From NCBI RefSeq assembly GCF_900497695.1, contig NZ_UIDD01000004.1, forward strand, positions 468,739-532,738: a DNA stretch of 64,000 nucleotides, given 5' to 3'. The translations under genes and the position numbers were made by a program. Of this stretch, positions 63,069 through 64,000 are shown one piece after another. This DNA is from Pseudomonas wadenswilerensis. Lineage in GTDB: Bacteria; Pseudomonadota; Gammaproteobacteria; Pseudomonadales; Pseudomonadaceae. Numbering within the stretch: the first letter of the stretch is position 1; every line of letters begins with the position of its first letter. The notes under the pieces are model-generated. The model saw only the letters and a list, made by a program, of their open reading frames with translations, made no database searches and had not been told where the DNA came from.

Positions 63069-63080
63069 GCTCTTTAACAA
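63069..63080 (+). promoter_or_regulatory. boxA antitermination element of the rrn leader
   Basis: GCTCTTTAACAA matches the boxA consensus TGCTCTTTAACA in the rRNA leader, where the Nus factors load. A GTGGGTGCTTGTGAG segment follows, as in boxB/boxC regions. Confidence 0.8.
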
Positions 63081-63239
63081 CTGAATCAAGCAATTCGTGT
63101 GGGTGCTTGTGAGCTCAGACTGATAGTCAAAAAGATTATCAGCATCACAAGTGGCTACACGAAAATCGAAAGATTTGAAAGTAAGTCATTTGAGATTGCT
63201 GAGCCAAGTTTAGGGTTTTCTCAAAACCCAAGCAGTATT

Positions 63240-64000
<761 letters not shown>

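Overview
The window is a chromosomal segment of a Pseudomonas, most likely of the P. putida lineage in the broad sense. The partial 16S rRNA at the right end is pseudomonad. The gene neighbourhood (aot transport operon, quiP-like acylase, tandem ompA-like genes, dinG, pdxH, liv/bra operon, rapA, then a ribosomal operon) is typical of that group, and intergenic REP elements of two pseudomonad types recur at seven places. GC content is high throughout, so long antisense shadow ORFs are common and were discarded. I see no prophage, insertion sequence, tRNA gene or CRISPR array.

Left part (1-10.6 kb, mostly minus strand): the arginine/ornithine uptake operon aotJQMO-P, cut off in aotP by the window edge. 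It is followed by a five-haem cytochrome that joins an alcohol-dehydrogenase-type tri-haem unit to a TsdA-like di-haem unit, preceded by a near-consensus Anr/FNR box. Then come a quiP-like acylase lipoprotein and a run of four small genes (His-rich SEC-C protein, LEA2 lipoprotein, YchJ-type SEC-C protein, DUF6231-like).

Middle-left (10.7-29.4 kb): two tandem OmpA-like lipoproteins with TSP3-like acidic linkers, a DUF1145/collagen-like gene pair, a CopD-like membrane protein, dinG, a GH50-like glycoside hydrolase, a class-C-type esterase, a third OmpA-like lipoprotein with a histone-H1-like tail, pdxH, a SlyB-like lipoprotein, nhaA, a Cds1-like PLP enzyme, a flavoprotein, a COG3650-type lipoprotein, an SDR/LysR divergent pair, and a Met-rich MXKDX protein.

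Middle (29.5-45.4 kb): the branched-chain amino-acid uptake operon livKHMGF, a DUF2288 gene, then the most striking gene of the window: a 726-residue protein with a tubulin/FtsZ-type GTP-binding signature and all the loops of the fold in order. It is followed by a 3-hydroxyisobutyrate-dehydrogenase-family gene overlapping (convergently, 101 bp) a MHYT-GGDEF-EAL protein, an MFS transporter, and rapA.

Right part (45.5-64 kb): a lipoprotein and small hypothetical genes; an unannotatably short gene for a 38-residue CcoM-like subunit of cbb3 oxidase with its own Anr box and terminator; an AaeB/AaeX/AaeA-like efflux operon; another SDR/LysR pair; an orphan GAF histidine kinase; an amidase facing a TetR regulator across three identically spaced palindromes; two more c-di-GMP proteins (CHASE4-like/PAS/GGDEF/EAL and MASE2/GGDEF); a metallo-hydrolase; a FocA/YfdC-like channel; and an APH(6)-like kinase. 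The window ends in an rrn leader with three tandem promoters, a boxA element and the first 760 bases of 16S rRNA.

Functional themes are amino-acid uptake (aot, liv), low-oxygen respiration under Anr (multi-haem cytochrome, ccoM), envelope lipoproteins anchored to peptidoglycan, and c-di-GMP signalling (three GGDEF proteins, all with an RxxD inhibitory site).
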